A DNA stretch of 64,000 bases, from assembly GCA_029339505.1 (NCBI GenBank), contig JAQISU010000025.1, positions 1,168,501 to 1,232,500 on the forward strand. The letters run 5' to 3'. This DNA is from Unio delphinus (lineage: Eukaryota; Mollusca; Bivalvia; Unionida; Unionidae). The notes beneath the pieces were generated by a model, which searched no databases, was not told the origin of the DNA, and saw nothing but the letters and a program-made list of their open reading frames with translations. Made by a program: the position numbers and the translations under genes. Below, piece after piece: positions 22,238 to 34,741 of this stretch; positions within the stretch are counted from its first letter, which is position 1, and each line of letters starts with the position of its first letter.

Positions 22238-22352
22238 GAGCAAAATTGAACGTTGGATTGAGCAAAAATTGACAATTCAGCTGCGTGGGGATGCCTGCGC
22301 AGCTTAGAGGGAACGTTGATCGCTACAATGTCTGCAGCATGGCAGTTTATAA
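22238..22352. mobile_element. hAT-MITE fragment abutting a SINE-B fragment
   Basis: 22238-22317 matches the 3' half of the MITE at 58447-58621 (GTTGGATTGAGCAAAAATTG, then AATTCAGCTGCG, ending GAGGGAACGTTG). It is followed directly by GATCGCTACAATGTCTGCAG of SINE-B. The MITE lacks its left half. Confidence 0.7.
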
Positions 22353-22364
22353 TTATTAATTATT

Positions 22365-22460
22365 CCTAACAAATTGCACAGACCCAGATCTACCAGCACA
22401 TTATGTGAATGCATATTTGGGTCTGCTGAATTTGCAAGTATGTATTCTCTAGAGTCTAAC
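22365..22460. repeat. Dispersed foldback repeat (family D) fragment
   Basis: ACAAATTGCACAGACCCAGA, CTACCAGCACATTATGTGA and TTTGGGTCTGCTGAATTTGC share words with the segments at 28805-28960 and 32140-32300. Confidence 0.4.
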
Positions 22461-22693
22461 TGAGAAAATGTATTCTCTAAGAAAATGCAAGTGGCAGGAA
22501 AATTAGGTAAACTTGCATGTCATTTAAAAAATACACTTAGCTGTGATGCAGACAACTCAAATAATAAAAAAATTAGTAAACCATAACAAAACAGTAGAAT
22601 AAGGTCACACGACCTTGACTTCAAATAACAAGTTACATATACAAGGCAGAACATAATAAACCTGCAAAGCAAGGTTACAAGTTGCTTTTAAAG

Positions 22694-22783
<90 letters not shown>
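22694..22783. repeat. (TA)n microsatellite, about 88 bp
   Basis: An uninterrupted TA run that can extrude as a cruciform. The 62-codon minus frame of alternating isoleucine and tyrosine is an artefact. Confidence 0.97.
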
Positions 22784-22786
<3 letters not shown>

Positions 22787-23022
22787 CTAACATATACCAG
22801 AGATTGGATTAAAAGTTATTGGCGTTTGTGAATCAAATGAGGCAGTAAACACTACATTGGCTGTCTGAACATGTTGGATTTTGATAGCACAAGTTCAGTC
22901 AATCAGATAAACCATGATGTACTTACACAGATCTAGCTTATAAAGTTACCAATAAGATGTGCTTCAAATACATTAGCAAATATGATGTATTCAATATTAC
23001 TTGGTGGGCATTATAAATTTAC

Positions 23023-23277
23023 AGTAGGGGACCTGAGTGGCCAAGTGGTTTAAAGCGCTATCCGTTACAGATCAATGCAATCTCACCTCTGTCTGCATGT
23101 GTTCGAGTCTCAGATTCAGCCAAAGTGGGTATGCAGTGAGAAAGCTTGCTGGTAGCTTCTCGTGGGTCAGTGGCTATTTCCAAGGGTTTTCCCGGATTCT
23201 TCCGCCACCATTAATACTGGCCGCCATGTATAGCCTATATTGTGCTGAAAATGGCGTTAAACCCTACAACAACAACA
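23023..23277 (+). mobile_element. SINE-A copy, full length
   Basis: The tRNA-like head carries a near-perfect A-box (GTGGCCAAGTGGTTTAAAG, 23037-23055) and a B-box (GTTCGAGTCTC). The body follows with GAGAAAGCTTGCTGGTAGC, TTCTCGTGGGTCAGTGG, TTTTCCCGGATTCTTCC and GGCCGCCATGTATAGCC, and the tail is GGCGTTAAACCCTACAAC with (AAC)n. A flanking duplication around ATAAATT is imperfect. The 82-codon frame inside is a repeat by-product. Confidence 0.88.
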
Positions 23278-26200
23278 TAAATTAAAGTTCTTTTCAAATA
23301 TCCAAGATATACAAGTAATTACCATAGCAATAAATGCAAATTACAGAAAATGTCATTTGCAACCCTACCAATGATGAATTGTCATCCATTCAAATGAAGA
23401 TAACATTAAAACTCTGAAGTTCATTCCATCAGTAATGCTTAGACTGATTTGGATACCTATGTATATACAGTGTACCATATTGTCCCACAAAATCTAACTA
23501 AAATAATTTACACACAGATAATAAAATCTAAAGGTACACAAATGCACACCATGCACACTCAAGTTATCTGTTGGAAATCAATCTTTACTTCATCCTTCTT
23601 AAAATGATAATTGTGTATATCCCACACTCAACAATTCCAGCATCCAAGACAAAAATTTCCTTGGTCTTTATTTACGGTTTATTGGACCAAATGAAAAGGC
23701 ATCAGGGAAGTTGACCAATAACATCCATCAAGTGTTAATGGAATAACTCCATGGGTAACTGCAGGAAATGTGAAAAAGGAAAAAGTGAGCATTTATCATT
23801 CTAAATACCTTTCTGATTATTCAGTGAACCGTTTCTTCAATCAAATATTAATCATGATCTTTTCTTTGTTACACTATGTTAATATTTTCCATACATCATA
23901 TTTTCTGGTCTAATTTTAATTAACTTGATTAAATAGTCATGTCTTATTTTGCACGGAACTGACCAAATTTATCTTTCCATATCTAATCGCATGAATTCAA
24001 GGATTTGCATATTGCCTGGACTAAATTGAGAACCTAAACAGAATCAGCTCCACATGCAAAAAGAAATTAATTCTTGTTGGCTAAATGCTTATGTGGAATT
24101 GGTCTAATAGAATCAGGAAGTGCAATTTAGATTTCAGAAAATAAAAAATAAGGAATATGCAAAAAATGAGTTTAATTTCTTATCACTCTTCCACTAAAAA
24201 GCAATTTTTCAAAAAAATAATGTACTGAATTTCATTCAAACAATTGCAACCTAACTCAACATTGAAAAAAAAATAGTTTTGGAGGTGGGAGGGGAGAAGG
24301 GGTAATAGAGAGACTGGTTGGCTGAATTTTACTAGCATTACATCATGGCAAGGAAATACGAGTTAAATACCTTTCCATTAGGAGACACAAATGCTGCTAA
24401 CTAATACTGATCTGGGCATGACAATCAAACCTACTGTCCATGGATTGCAAGTCTAATTAACTACCACCGATCACTGGCATGAGACTCAAAGTACTATGAA
24501 TTATAGTGCGTACTACATATACTCAATAATAAGACACGCTGCAAACAGCAATGACCCACAACAAAAGGAATAACGACCAAACTTTTCATCTGATCACTCT
24601 CTTGAGATAAATTGCACGACAATTGTTTACTGTCGCATAAGCACATGAAAGTCTATTTATTGTTGATGGAATGGGAATTAAATGACTTACTGGTGCTAAT
24701 CCAAACAAAATTCAAACCCACAACCCAGTGATTTTGAATACAGTATGGTAACCAATGGCCTTTCTTTCCAGACTACAATTCTTAAGGCAGTTTTCAGCAG
24801 TCTCAACAATTTTCATATATTTTTTCATCTAATTTGCCTGGCATTTTTAGTGACCAATGGTCATTTGGAGCAAGTCTGCTGTGCCACTTTCTGATGAACA
24901 CAAGGGAATATTACAATGTTATACGGTTTAGAGAAAGACATTCTTATCTTAAAAAACTTGACAGGCCAATTCCTAAATTTCCAAGCATCTTAACTTAAAT
25001 GTTCTGTTACTTGTCCAGAAATTTTTTACCAAACTTTATTAGGGTAAAATATTTTTTTAAACATCATTTGTTGGTAAGAACACCATTTTTAAGATTCTTT
25101 AATCAAGGGAAAACAGTGTTCTGCAGCAAAGTGTGTGGCAATGGCATTTCTATATACATTTCATGATCTTGTTGAAGATTTCTTATCGGCAGATTTCAAT
25201 TTTCTCCCCTAGCAGACTTGCATGATAAACCTAAATTAACTTGTAGCCTTCTAATCATTAGTGTGAATTAATCTCTCAGGAGCATTCACATTTCATCACA
25301 TCCAATGCTCCAGAAGAAAAATGAGGCCTTCCAACAGATTTTACAAAAATCAAGAAATTGTAGTATGCTTTGCATCAATCTGAAGTAAGTCCAGTTATCC
25401 TTTCTGTTTAATATATAGTCAAGATATGAATCTATCAAGTGATGAAAAATAACATTAGAATAATGCAAAGTTGCCATTTCCCTTAATTAAGTGTAACCAA
25501 CTCCTTCAGAAAATCAATTCTTGAAGGGACAAACTTCTTCCTGAATCTGCCCCTGCTGATGGTACCACATGACTAACAATGTTCTGGCAGTAAAATAAAA
25601 TAATGTTTAACCACCAATGGACTTCAGAGGCTCATAAAAACTGTTTATGTGAATTCGATAAACAGTCTTAACCATTCATACAGTGTACACCAATGATACT
25701 ATAGAATCATAGGACCAAAACCAAAATCAGGGTGCCAAATGTAAACAGCATAGCATCATTGGGGAAATAACCAAATTATGCCAAATGTAATATCCAGCAT
25801 CTGTACTAACAAACTCATTGCAAAACATAAGCAATGGTCCCTATGGTCCTGCCATAAATGCCTCACAGGTCATGTATCACTGGCAGATGGGTACAAAAAG
25901 ATAAGCATAGGAAATGGAGAAGTTGCTTTGATAAATGTATCTGTCAGGTTAAGGGTAATGGGTGATATATCTGCTCCCTGAGGGGAGTTCATATTAAAAA
26001 TTGGATGCCTCAGACTGTCTAATACATTGCCAATCTGTCTTATTTATTACAAAATATAAAATAGATGTATGAATGTTTTTAGCTTGATGACGCATGCAGT
26101 TTTAGGAATGAGAAGAAACACTTTTATTGAAATTAGTTCCATGTAACTAAAAGGAATTAAATGTAACTTTACATTTCCCTCAATTATGACTAAGAAGCAA

Positions 26201-26619
26201 GGAAGGATGGATGGATCATAATGAATGAAGATATGGAAAAGAGAATGGTATTATTAAATATTTGTGAAAAACATCAGTATGAATACCCAGTAGAGAGTAG
26301 ACTATCTTATGTCTACATATAAAAGAAACCTGCTAAAATATCATTATGTATAAAGCCCATTTCCTTCATGCACATTAGTTTATTCAAATTCTCTATAAAG
26401 GACAGTTTTGCTGTGCTGTGCCTGGTAGATTCTTTAATACAGTATTCCCTAATTACAACATGGTTTCTGTAATATGGCAGTAGCCCTTAAGCAGCAAGAT
26501 TATACATGACTATTGTACTTAATTATAAGGTGCCCTCATTATAAGGCAGTATACCATATGACTCCCATCTACAGTGTTATCATGAGTACTATAACATGCT
26601 TTTAATTACGATGAGTTGT

Positions 26620-26705
26620 CACAATACAAACCCTATTGTAGACCTTCATGTAAGACCTTGACATTGATATTTATGTTTTGGGCATCAAGGTCTTACTGCC
26701 ATGTA
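26620..26705 (+). repeat. Dispersed repeat copy (pair member 1)
   Basis: CATGTAAGACCTTGACATTG, ATATTTATGTTTTGGGCATC and AAGGTCTTACTG match, on the opposite strand, the segment at 27345-27440. The pair forms a long-range inverted repeat about 0.7 kb apart. Confidence 0.6.
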
Positions 26706-27344
26706 TAGCACGTTCGATGTCATTTAACATTAGAACAAGTCAAATTTTTAGAAATATCTCACACACTTGGCAGTCTATATCAGCGCTATTCTACAAAATA
26801 AAGTTGTAATGCTTTAGTCAGAATTTACTTTCTAATATTGCTGTTGTTGTTTTTCAGCACATGATTGGCTACTTCCTTACTTACTCTGATGTCTTTTTCC
26901 TACTAAATTCAAATTCCCACACAAACAAATGGACATGTTTTCAAAGTCTGTTGGCCCAAGTTTCAGTTGGCTGGAATACAATGAAAGCCGGGAATCCCAA
27001 AATCAGTTAAATGGATAAGAACCTTGAATGAAACAAAGAGATCTAAAGACTTTCTTCAATATTAATATATTTTTATTTATTTCATTAAAGAAGTATAATT
27101 CAACTTAACATGTTTTAGGCATTCCAGCGAAATGAAATGTAGGCCATCAAAACATGAACACAGGTCCATTTCTTGTGTCAGAATTTAAATTTGTTAGAGA
27201 AAAGACATCAGAGTAAGTAAGTCCGACTAAAACAGTGTGACTTTACTTTGTAGAAAAGCGTCATTATTGGCTGCCAGTTGTTGTTAGATATTCCTGAAAA
27301 TTTTACTTTCATTACAATGTTTTTAGACATCAAAACATGCAACA

Positions 27345-27440
27345 CAGCACCATTATTTAGGCATTAAGACCTAGACACCTAATACATAAATATCAGCATT
27401 GAGGTCTTACATGAGGACTAACCCTATGCTCATATGTGCA
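27345..27440 (-). repeat. Dispersed repeat copy (pair member 2)
   Basis: On the minus strand it reads CATGTAAGACCTCAATGCTG, ATATTTATGTATTAGGTGTC and TAGGTCTTAATGCC, the partner of 26620-26705. The element type is unknown. Confidence 0.6.
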
Positions 27441-27780
27441 GTGTTACAATGACATACTGTAGATATATGAATTTCTGCCCTAATACAGTAGTTGAAAATA
27501 CTGCTCACTTAATCTTTTTGACTGTGATACAAGTTTAAAATGACTTGAAAAGCTGGTTTATGTCAGTAGAAGGTAAATTAATTTTACTTTTGCCCAGCTC
27601 CACTGGTCAAGCACCTGTCTAACCTCCCAATTTAATAACTATTACATCAGTAATTACCAACTCACATGCTACAATCCAAATCAGGGTCACAAGGAGATTC
27701 TGGAGGGATATGGAGGGTCACCTTCCTGGTTTGATTAGGGGTCTTCTTAAATGTATAGTACAGGTGACACTCAAATCTTA

Positions 27781-27852
27781 TTTCTTTATTAAAATAAAAT
27801 TATTAATAATTAATTATTATAAATTATAAATTTAATTATTATTAAAATAAAA
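27781..27852. repeat. AT-only palindromic tract
   Basis: About 70 bases, nearly all A and T, with AATTATTAATAATTAATTAT and similar self-complementary words. It lies directly before a truncated SINE-A. Confidence 0.75.
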
Positions 27853-27867
27853 GCTCATAAATCAAAT

Positions 27868-28022
27868 TGTAAGAAAGCTTGCCAGTAGCTTCTCGTGGGT
27901 CAGTGGTTCTCTCCGGGGTTTTCCGGGTTCTTCCTCCACCATTAATACATGTACTGGCCGCCATGTATAGCCTATATTGTGCTGAAAAAATGGCGTTAAA
28001 CCCTAAAAACATAAACATAAAA
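27868..28022 (+). mobile_element. SINE-A copy, 5' truncated
   Basis: It starts within the body at AAGAAAGCTTGCCAGTAGCT and runs through CTTCTCGTGGGTCAGTGG, GGTTTTCCGGGTTCTTCC, GGCCGCCATGTATAGCC and GGCGTTAAACCCTAAAAAC. The tRNA-like head is missing, as expected for a 5'-truncated retroposed copy. Confidence 0.85.
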
Positions 28023-30064
28023 ACATTTATCAAATTAGCATATAGTGAGAATCACCTGTGTGTGATTGCCTGAAGCTGAGTGATTGATGTTACTTACCCT
28101 TGGTCATGGAGTCAATTCACTAAACCTGGATTATATCTTGCCCACACACACAGTAGGCCAATTATAAAGTTGCTCTTGTTTTAAGTATTCAGAACTGAGA
28201 AAGTTAAGCATGTGGCAAAGAAACAAAAAAAAACACAGCACACAAATCTGTTAACAATTTTAAGATCTCAGCATCACTGGAAAAGGTGAGAAAGAGAATT
28301 TGGATAAATAAAGAACTACAAAGAACAGCAAAAATCTGCCAAGTCGCCCCACAAAAATCCAATAAATGCCACATTGTTTTAAATTATAACAACACTGGGT
28401 TCTGGAATATGTGTTTATCTTTTGCAAAAATATGCAAAGATTAAAAAGTTTACAGTTTTTGTCAGACAAATTATTTCATGGTTGATGCATCCCTTCTTTT
28501 TATTTGCTGAAACTTGTTAGGAAGTAAAATCAGTTCCAGGTTCCTGTCACACAAATCAACCAGCCAATAAGATAAGAAGCTCATCAGTGCAGCTTCACTG
28601 ACAATCAGCTGAGCCAACAGTAGTGACACCAATGCTCCATGGCATATTGCACATATCTTCTGATTTTTTTCTGCAACAGTTACCATATCAACCTCACTCT
28701 ATAGTTTGAAAACTATAAGGCCAGAGATCATGTATACTCGCTTAGAAGACACCTCAAACTGCAAACAAAGAGACTGATCTGTCACATCCTATTTTGTTTA
28801 TAGACCAGGGTAAATGTTGTTTAGACCCGGGTAAATGTTTAGACCTGGGTAAATGTTGTTTGCTCTACTGATTACCCTTAACAAACTACACAAACCCAGA
28901 TCTGACAGCACATTTTGTGATGGCAATTCCAAGTCTGTGCAGTTTGCAGTAGGACTCAACCTTTAAGCGAGTATATATGGTTCACCTCAATTCCATGCTC
29001 AATGAACTGCTGTAAAATATGACCTAGACCCCCAAAATGCTGAATAAATTGTCTTTGTTTACAATTCATCCAAATTGTGAAAAAAATCAATCAATGGGTT
29101 TACAAACTATAAATGACAAATCTGTAACAAAAATGTCACAATTTTTGTATGACCTTGAGTCAAAGAATCATTTGCCTGGACACCCTAGACAAGTTGAACA
29201 CTTCACCACATGCATGCATAATTGAGCAACCTCAGCGTAGCATACAAGATCCCATGGGCAGATACACTGTGTCACCCCACCCCCCAAACTTCGGGTTATG
29301 CACACCAATTTAGAAGGACAAGGAAAATAACAGCACAACTCTTCTCATTGTAATGAGGTAGTCGGGGAAGATCTTAGCTGAGCTATATACCCAAAAACTG
29401 TAACACAGCGTACCATGATATATGGATAATAGAAACTGATTTAGGGGGCAGTATTAAAATTTGCTAAAACATTGTGCTGAAATGAAAGAACAAGACTAAA
29501 TTTAATTATTTTTCAACCCTCATTATTATACATTGGTATGATTTTAGTCATGGAGTCCACAGAAGTACCACATATCTGGAATCCTTTTATACCAAGGTTC
29601 ACTATAATGGGAGAGCTGTACATCATGAACTAACAGCGCCATGAAAATGAGATAATCGGCAAGATAAGTTGCTTCAACTTGTATCGTTGCAATACCATGT
29701 ACTCAAGTAACTCATGAAAACATCTGGATAATGTGAAACGAGCTGCATCATGTATCTTAAGACTTGTGTCTCTGTTTTCCAAATTACTTTTCCTTCCATA
29801 CTAAAAAAAAAAAATCATTAATTAAACAAAAAATTGCATATTTGCATAAATTCAGTCACTTTTGTCAACCTCATCATAAACTAATATAACCCTTGCCATA
29901 AGCTAACTTTATTCTAAAAATCTGTGACACTAACGTCAACAAACACTTTATATTGCAACTCAGTCAACTATCATAAACTGAATATTTTCACTGCCCGAAA
30001 CATTGTTTTAAAATATGTATTCATTGTGGACTTGTATTTAACAAGTTATCTTGACCACAGCTTT
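28023..30064. other. AT-rich non-coding stretch with one weak exon candidate
   Basis: 28805-28960 belongs to the dispersed repeat family D: GACC(T/C)GGGTAAATGTTGTTTA is repeated three times, and CAGATCTGACAGCACATTTT follows. A homopolymeric C/A patch is at about 29275-29286. Apart from the exon candidate at 28471-28686, nothing coding is supported. Confidence 0.4.
28471..28686 (-). other. Weak candidate host exon
   Basis: The minus strand is open for 71 codons and reads like ordinary protein rather than repeat translation: ICAICHGALVSLLLAQLIVS, then a hydrophobic stretch, then LVDLCDRNLELILLPNKFQQ. A splice-acceptor-like CTGTTGCAG lies near the 5' side. No donor follows; the frame ends in TAA, so it could only be a terminal exon. 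No family is recognised. A chance frame is equally possible. Confidence 0.2.
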
Positions 30065-30333
30065 CTAATCACATTTTGGGGCCCCAAGTGGCCGAGTGGT
30101 CTAAAGTGCTTTCCGTTACAGGTCACTGCCGTCTCACCTCTGTCTGCGTGGGTTCGAGTCTAAGATTCGGCTTATGTAATTATGTGAGAAAGCTTGCTAG
30201 TAGCTTCTCGTGGGTCAGTGGTTCTTTCTGGGGGTTTTCCCGGGTTCTTCCTCCACCAATAATACTGGCCGCCATGTATAGCCTATCGTGTGCTCAAAAA
30301 TGGCGTTAAACCCTAAAACAACTAATCACATTT
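30065..30333 (+). mobile_element. SINE-A copy, intact with 12-bp target duplication
   Basis: The SINE occupies 30077-30321 and is flanked by an exact duplication CTAATCACATTT at 30065-30076 and 30322-30333, the hallmark of LINE-mediated retroposition. The A-box TGGCCGAGTGG and B-box GGTTCGAGTC are excellent. The body has GTAGCTTCTCGTGGGTCAGT, GGGTTCTTCCTCCACC and GCCGCCATGTATAGCC, and the tail is GGCGTTAAACCCTAAAACAA. With 34757-35011 and 62765-63000 it defines the family. Confidence 0.93.
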
Positions 30334-30712
30334 CATGCACAATGCTAAGTTCCTTGCAGGAAACTAAATCTTCAAATGAAACGAAAAGATCAGAAACAAA
30401 ATAGCATTCATTTCAATTTACCGGAAGGCACTCACACTGACGCAGATCCCAATTGTTTAGTTCCATGGTTTTGAGAATAATAATAACCAATCAGATTAAG
30501 TACTCTGTGCCCATTTTCTCAAATTCCAAGTAAAAGATGGCACATGATTGACATAATGACATACTGGTGAAGTGGTAAATTATTGTCCCATAGACCTGAT
30601 TTTAAAAAATCCTTTCTTACAGCTCCTGATGATAAATGCAGAACCAAACTGTATTTCTGTGCACACCAATAGACTAACTAATACATTGGCACACATATTT
30701 ACATGACCATAT

Positions 30713-31063
30713 GATCTCAAGCTTTTGTTTGTTTGTTTGATTAGGATTTTTAACGTAGCTTTTAACAATGCTTCAGTCACATTGCTACGATGTCTGCAGT
30801 GAGGCAGTTTATATTATTGATGTCTAGCACTGGGGCATCATGCCGCAGACATGTAGAATGATGCAACACCCAGTCGCATTATCCTGACACCAGGCCGACT
30901 AGTTGTAACACTAACCCCTTAATGCTGAGCGTCAAGCGAGGCAGCTGTTAGTACCATTTTTGTAAGTCTTTGGTATGACTCGGCCAGGGATCAAACCCAC
31001 TATCTACCACTTCTGTGGTGGACGCTCTAACCTCTAGGCCGTTGGAGCGATTGATCTCAAGCT
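30713..31063 (-). mobile_element. SINE-B copy, full length with 11-bp target duplication
   Basis: The element at 30724-31052 is flanked by GATCTCAAGCT at 30713-30723 and 31053-31063, exact. Its 3' tail reads (on plus) TTTGTTTGTTTGTTTG, a CAAA-type tail instead of the CA/TC tails of other copies. The head ends with TCTAACCTCTAGGCCGTTGG, giving an A-box of the TGGCCTAGTGG type on the minus strand. This copy fixes both ends of the SINE-B family. Confidence 0.9.
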
Positions 31064-32749
31064 GAATTGCAATCAAAATTTTCAGAAAGCCTTATGTATT
31101 ATGGATTCACAATAAATTACATTCATATGATCAGCATTAGAATTTGTTCTGCAATAACTGTAAATCTTAAGCAAAATTTATGAAATTTGTAACATGTTTA
31201 AGGAAGGCAAATTCTATCACAAATCTGTCCAATTACTGGTCTCAAATATCTGCATTTACTCTGTTATCAAATAAAGTAACATTTCAAAACACAATATTAG
31301 AACAAATTTTTTTAAAACTTTCATCCTGCACCTCAGTAAGCTGATTATGCCTGACAAGAACAATGGAAATGAGAAAAATACAAGTTGTGCAGTACTTGAA
31401 TGAAATTATTGCCACTTGAAATCGTACACCAACTGAATGCAAATGCCACTTTGCACTTCTCTATGACATAATCCACATCCATCAGTTTAATGGGCCATCA
31501 GATACCAGTGCCACAATAAATTTTTTATATAAGTGTAAATATCTGCCAATGGATTTAACACAAAAAAATTTTAAAGTGCTTTGCATCATACTTGGTTTTG
31601 TGGCAGGCATAAAAATAAAAATAAAAATTTAAAACTACTGATGGTATTATCTACCAGCCATGTTTCAAGGGTCTTCATGAAAACCAGACTGCATTTGTTG
31701 CATCATATCAAAAGAATATCTTTGTGACTAGAGTTAGTCTACATGTACTTTGGAAAATTCTGTGAGTAAACTCCATTCCATGCATTAATATTTCATATTA
31801 GGTGTCAGGTTCCGGGAAAGGGGGGGGGGGCGGATTTACCCTGACAGCTTTGTAGCTACCACCTGCCCACATTCAGCAAATCAATAAATGTTTTCAAAGT
31901 ATAAAAAAAAATATAAAACCACTCCTACTTTGTGCAAAACCCATGTATTTGTAAAATTAATGAACACATTGCAACATAAATAGAGAGTGATTTGCCAAGT
32001 CCTACAAATCCAATTATATTCAGCAATTACAAGACTAAAAAAAATCCTACCTTAAAGCTATTAAATGCCAGCTCAACATGAAAACTATATTCCCAGTTCA
32101 AACTGATTACCTGATTACCATATATCCTCATTTACGAGTCCAGTCCATCTGTAAACTGCAAAGATTCAGATCTGCCCTAACATAATACAGTCTATTAGGA
32201 CTAATTAGTAGAACAAACAACACAGACCCTGATCTGCATCCACACATGCTGGTAGATAAGGGTCTATCCTGTTTGCAACTGGACTGGACTTGTAGGTAAG
32301 TACATACAGTACTTCTGGTGCCACTAAAATTTAATAACTTTATTTCTTTCCAAAGTAAACAATGAACTGAATTATACCATGACCCTAAAGCATTTTGGAA
32401 ACCTAAAATATGTGCAGTGTTATTTCAACTAACATTCTATCAAAAAATTTAGTAAATGTTTTCCTTTAAATCCAACCTTTACATCATTGCTTTTTTCTAG
32501 ATAATCAGTCGGAAGAATTAATATACGATTTGCCATTTATATCTGATGGCAGGTTGGCAAATTTGCTCTCAATTTAAAAAGTCATCAAACCAGGATGCTT
32601 TAACTCTTCAATTTTATCAAATTCTTTTTTGCAGTTTTTAAGAAGCTGCTTAAAAGTTTTTCTAATTTTAGTAAAAGTGGCAGTATAAATGATATATGAG
32701 CATCATTTGTACAATTTGAAATGTCTTCGTGCCAGAACACTTTCTGTTA
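31064..32749. other. AT-rich non-coding stretch
   Basis: A G10 run lies at about 31820-31829. 32130-32310 is a foldback member of family D and is listed separately. No exon is recognised. Confidence 0.4.
32130..32310. repeat. Foldback repeat of family D
   Basis: GAGTCCAGTCCATCTGTAAA on the left and CAACTGGACTGGACTTG on the right are inverted. Between them lie CAACACAGACCCTGATCTGC and TGGTAGATAAGGGTCTATCC, also partly inverted. The arrangement suggests a foldback or MITE-like element. A target duplication could not be read. Confidence 0.5.
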
Positions 32750-34340
32750 CACTTGGTCACATTTTATTCTGACGTTTTGGAAACATGGTTGTCAAAAGTG
32801 TTTTTGTTTTTTTTTAATTTATAACAAAGTAGGAGTCATGAAAAGCCCATGCTGACAAAGCCATCTATTTGGGAGTAGAGATAACAATATTTTAAAGATA
32901 GCCAAATATTGGTCATATTTTGGCTTAGTCATTTTCATTTAGGACCAGACACCATAATAACTCATTCCATGTCAAATGATTTTACCTTTTGAAACAATAT
33001 CTTAAACAAGATTTTCAAGATGGCCACTTTGACAGCCGTAATACACCATAATTCTCATTTACAACAAAGTAGGCACCATAAGAATTCTTTTAGTGAAATC
33101 GTTTTTGAGTAGTGATAACGATTTTCACTGTGTGGAAGCTATATTGGTTGTCAGATCAGCACGATATTCACTTAAGAATAACTGGATATCATACAAAGTT
33201 TTTTTTAAAATGAAATCCCCACAACCATGCAACGTCGTGTTTGGTACTAGTTGCAATATGACGATTTTCAAGAAGGCTGCAGCAGCAGCGACTACAATAG
33301 ACTTTAGATTAGCACTATCTTTATTTAGGAGCAAGTAGACATTATATGAAGTTTTTTAATGTTGATATGACCATCAATGTTATAGAAGTAGCTATAACAA
33401 CATTTTCAAGATGGCCACTATGGCGCCATACTGGACACGAGATCAGCCTTCAGATTGGTAGACATCATAAGAAATCTTTTTGTGAACATTGTGCTGATTT
33501 AACCATCCAATCTGGCAGAGTAACAATAAGAAGATTTTTAAGACGACAGCTTTGGCAGCTTTATGATAAGCATCGTTTTCATTTAATACCAAGTAGACAT
33601 CAGGAGACGTTTTCTAGTGAAAATCCATTATTGATATGACTGTTCATTCAGCAGTTAACAAAAACAAGATTTTCAAGATGGCCACTGTGGTGTCCATATT
33701 GGTTGTCTGAACAGTACCAATTTTATTCATGACCAACTAGAATATGGTATTAATGTGTTTAAGTTTCAAGGCAATTCCCGAGTTGTTTGGGAGGAATAAC
33801 GATAACAAACATGGGCTAACAGACAGAGAGATGATAGACAAATAACCATACAACATAATCTTATGATCTATGGCCAATTTCGATTTAAAACAAAATGAAA
33901 GCTCTTGATGCCTAGATGCTGTCTGCCAAGTCTCATCAATTTGTATTCAGTGGTTTTGGAAGAGATGTGGTTCAAAAGTTTTTCTATCATTATTATTAAT
34001 ATCAATACTTTATGGCAGAATTTTTTTTTATAATAAATGCCTAAGATCTTCAAGTCAGAATCATTTCTATGAATGTTATAAAATTTTGATCATTGGTTCT
34101 GATGACAGGATCCTTTCCATCAAATTGGATCAAAACTATTCATTCAGTGGTTTTGGAGAATCATTATTTTCAAAGTGTCTTCTAACTTTTAGTAATGGCA
34201 GCCATATCGGATGGCTTACCAGCATAATGTGTAACAATCTTAAAGGTCTTTGAAGTGTTTGCATTAAATTGGACAAACATTTTTGAAAAACTGACAATAG
34301 CAAATCTGATACAGAATGGACAACATAAATCGACAATGCA
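32750..34340. repeat. Decayed tandem array with an AAGATGGCCAC motif
   Basis: Units roughly 150-200 bp long recur. Shared words are GATTTTCAAGATGGCCAC(T), ATTGGTTGTCAGATCAG or similar, TTTCATTTA..AC(A/C)AAGTAG, and ACATCATAAGAA/ACATTATATGAAG. AAGATGGC occurs near 33019, 33411 and 33679, with weaker relatives near 32897 and 33540. The part after 33880 switches to words such as CCAAGTCTCATCAATTTGTA and ATTCAGTGGTTTTGGA, found twice. Open frames within (33093-33338, 33346-33639 and others) are by-products. Confidence 0.6.
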
Positions 34341-34359
34341 CAATTAAGGGACATACCAT

Positions 34360-34741
34360 AAGCACAGTTGATCTTCCATCCAGGTGAGCTACAAATAATG
34401 GTGGTCCTCCAAAAGATTTCATATCATGTAGTCAAACATAGTCCATGGCTAAAGAGCAACACTTCAAGATAATATCATTGCAAAAATGATTACTGTGTTT
34501 AAAAATAAGGTACAACTTCTTATGTACGTATAATAATCTGTAAATAATCCAAAGTCCATTGACAAGCAACATCACACACTGAACCTTATCATGCAATTAA
34601 GTTGCATTTTTAATACCAAGAGTTTCAATGCTGCATATTCAGATCCAAAACTTACGCCAGCAAGTTCATTTGATTTAAATTTACAATACAAAAGGGAGTA
34701 GCACAAGTTTTTGAAATTATGCAGTTTTCAAGGTGTTGGTT
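34360..34741. other. AT-rich non-coding stretch
   Basis: No feature is recognised between the decayed tandem array and the SINE-A insertion site. Confidence 0.4.

Larger units (their letters stand above)
23278..27780. other. Long AT-rich non-coding stretch
   Basis: No exon or element boundary is supported. A purine-rich run lies at 24280-24315. At 24700-24770 the minus strand has a weak tRNA-like B-box (GGGTTTGAATTTTG) that may be a very old SINE. The segments 26620-26705 and 27345-27440 are inverted copies of one another and are listed separately. Confidence 0.4.

Noticed and set aside
30077..30321. Authentic tRNA gene from excellent A and B boxes
   Set aside because: The boxes are too far apart for a plain tRNA, no cloverleaf closes, and the sequence continues into a body shared by many copies with target duplications. 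It is a SINE head.
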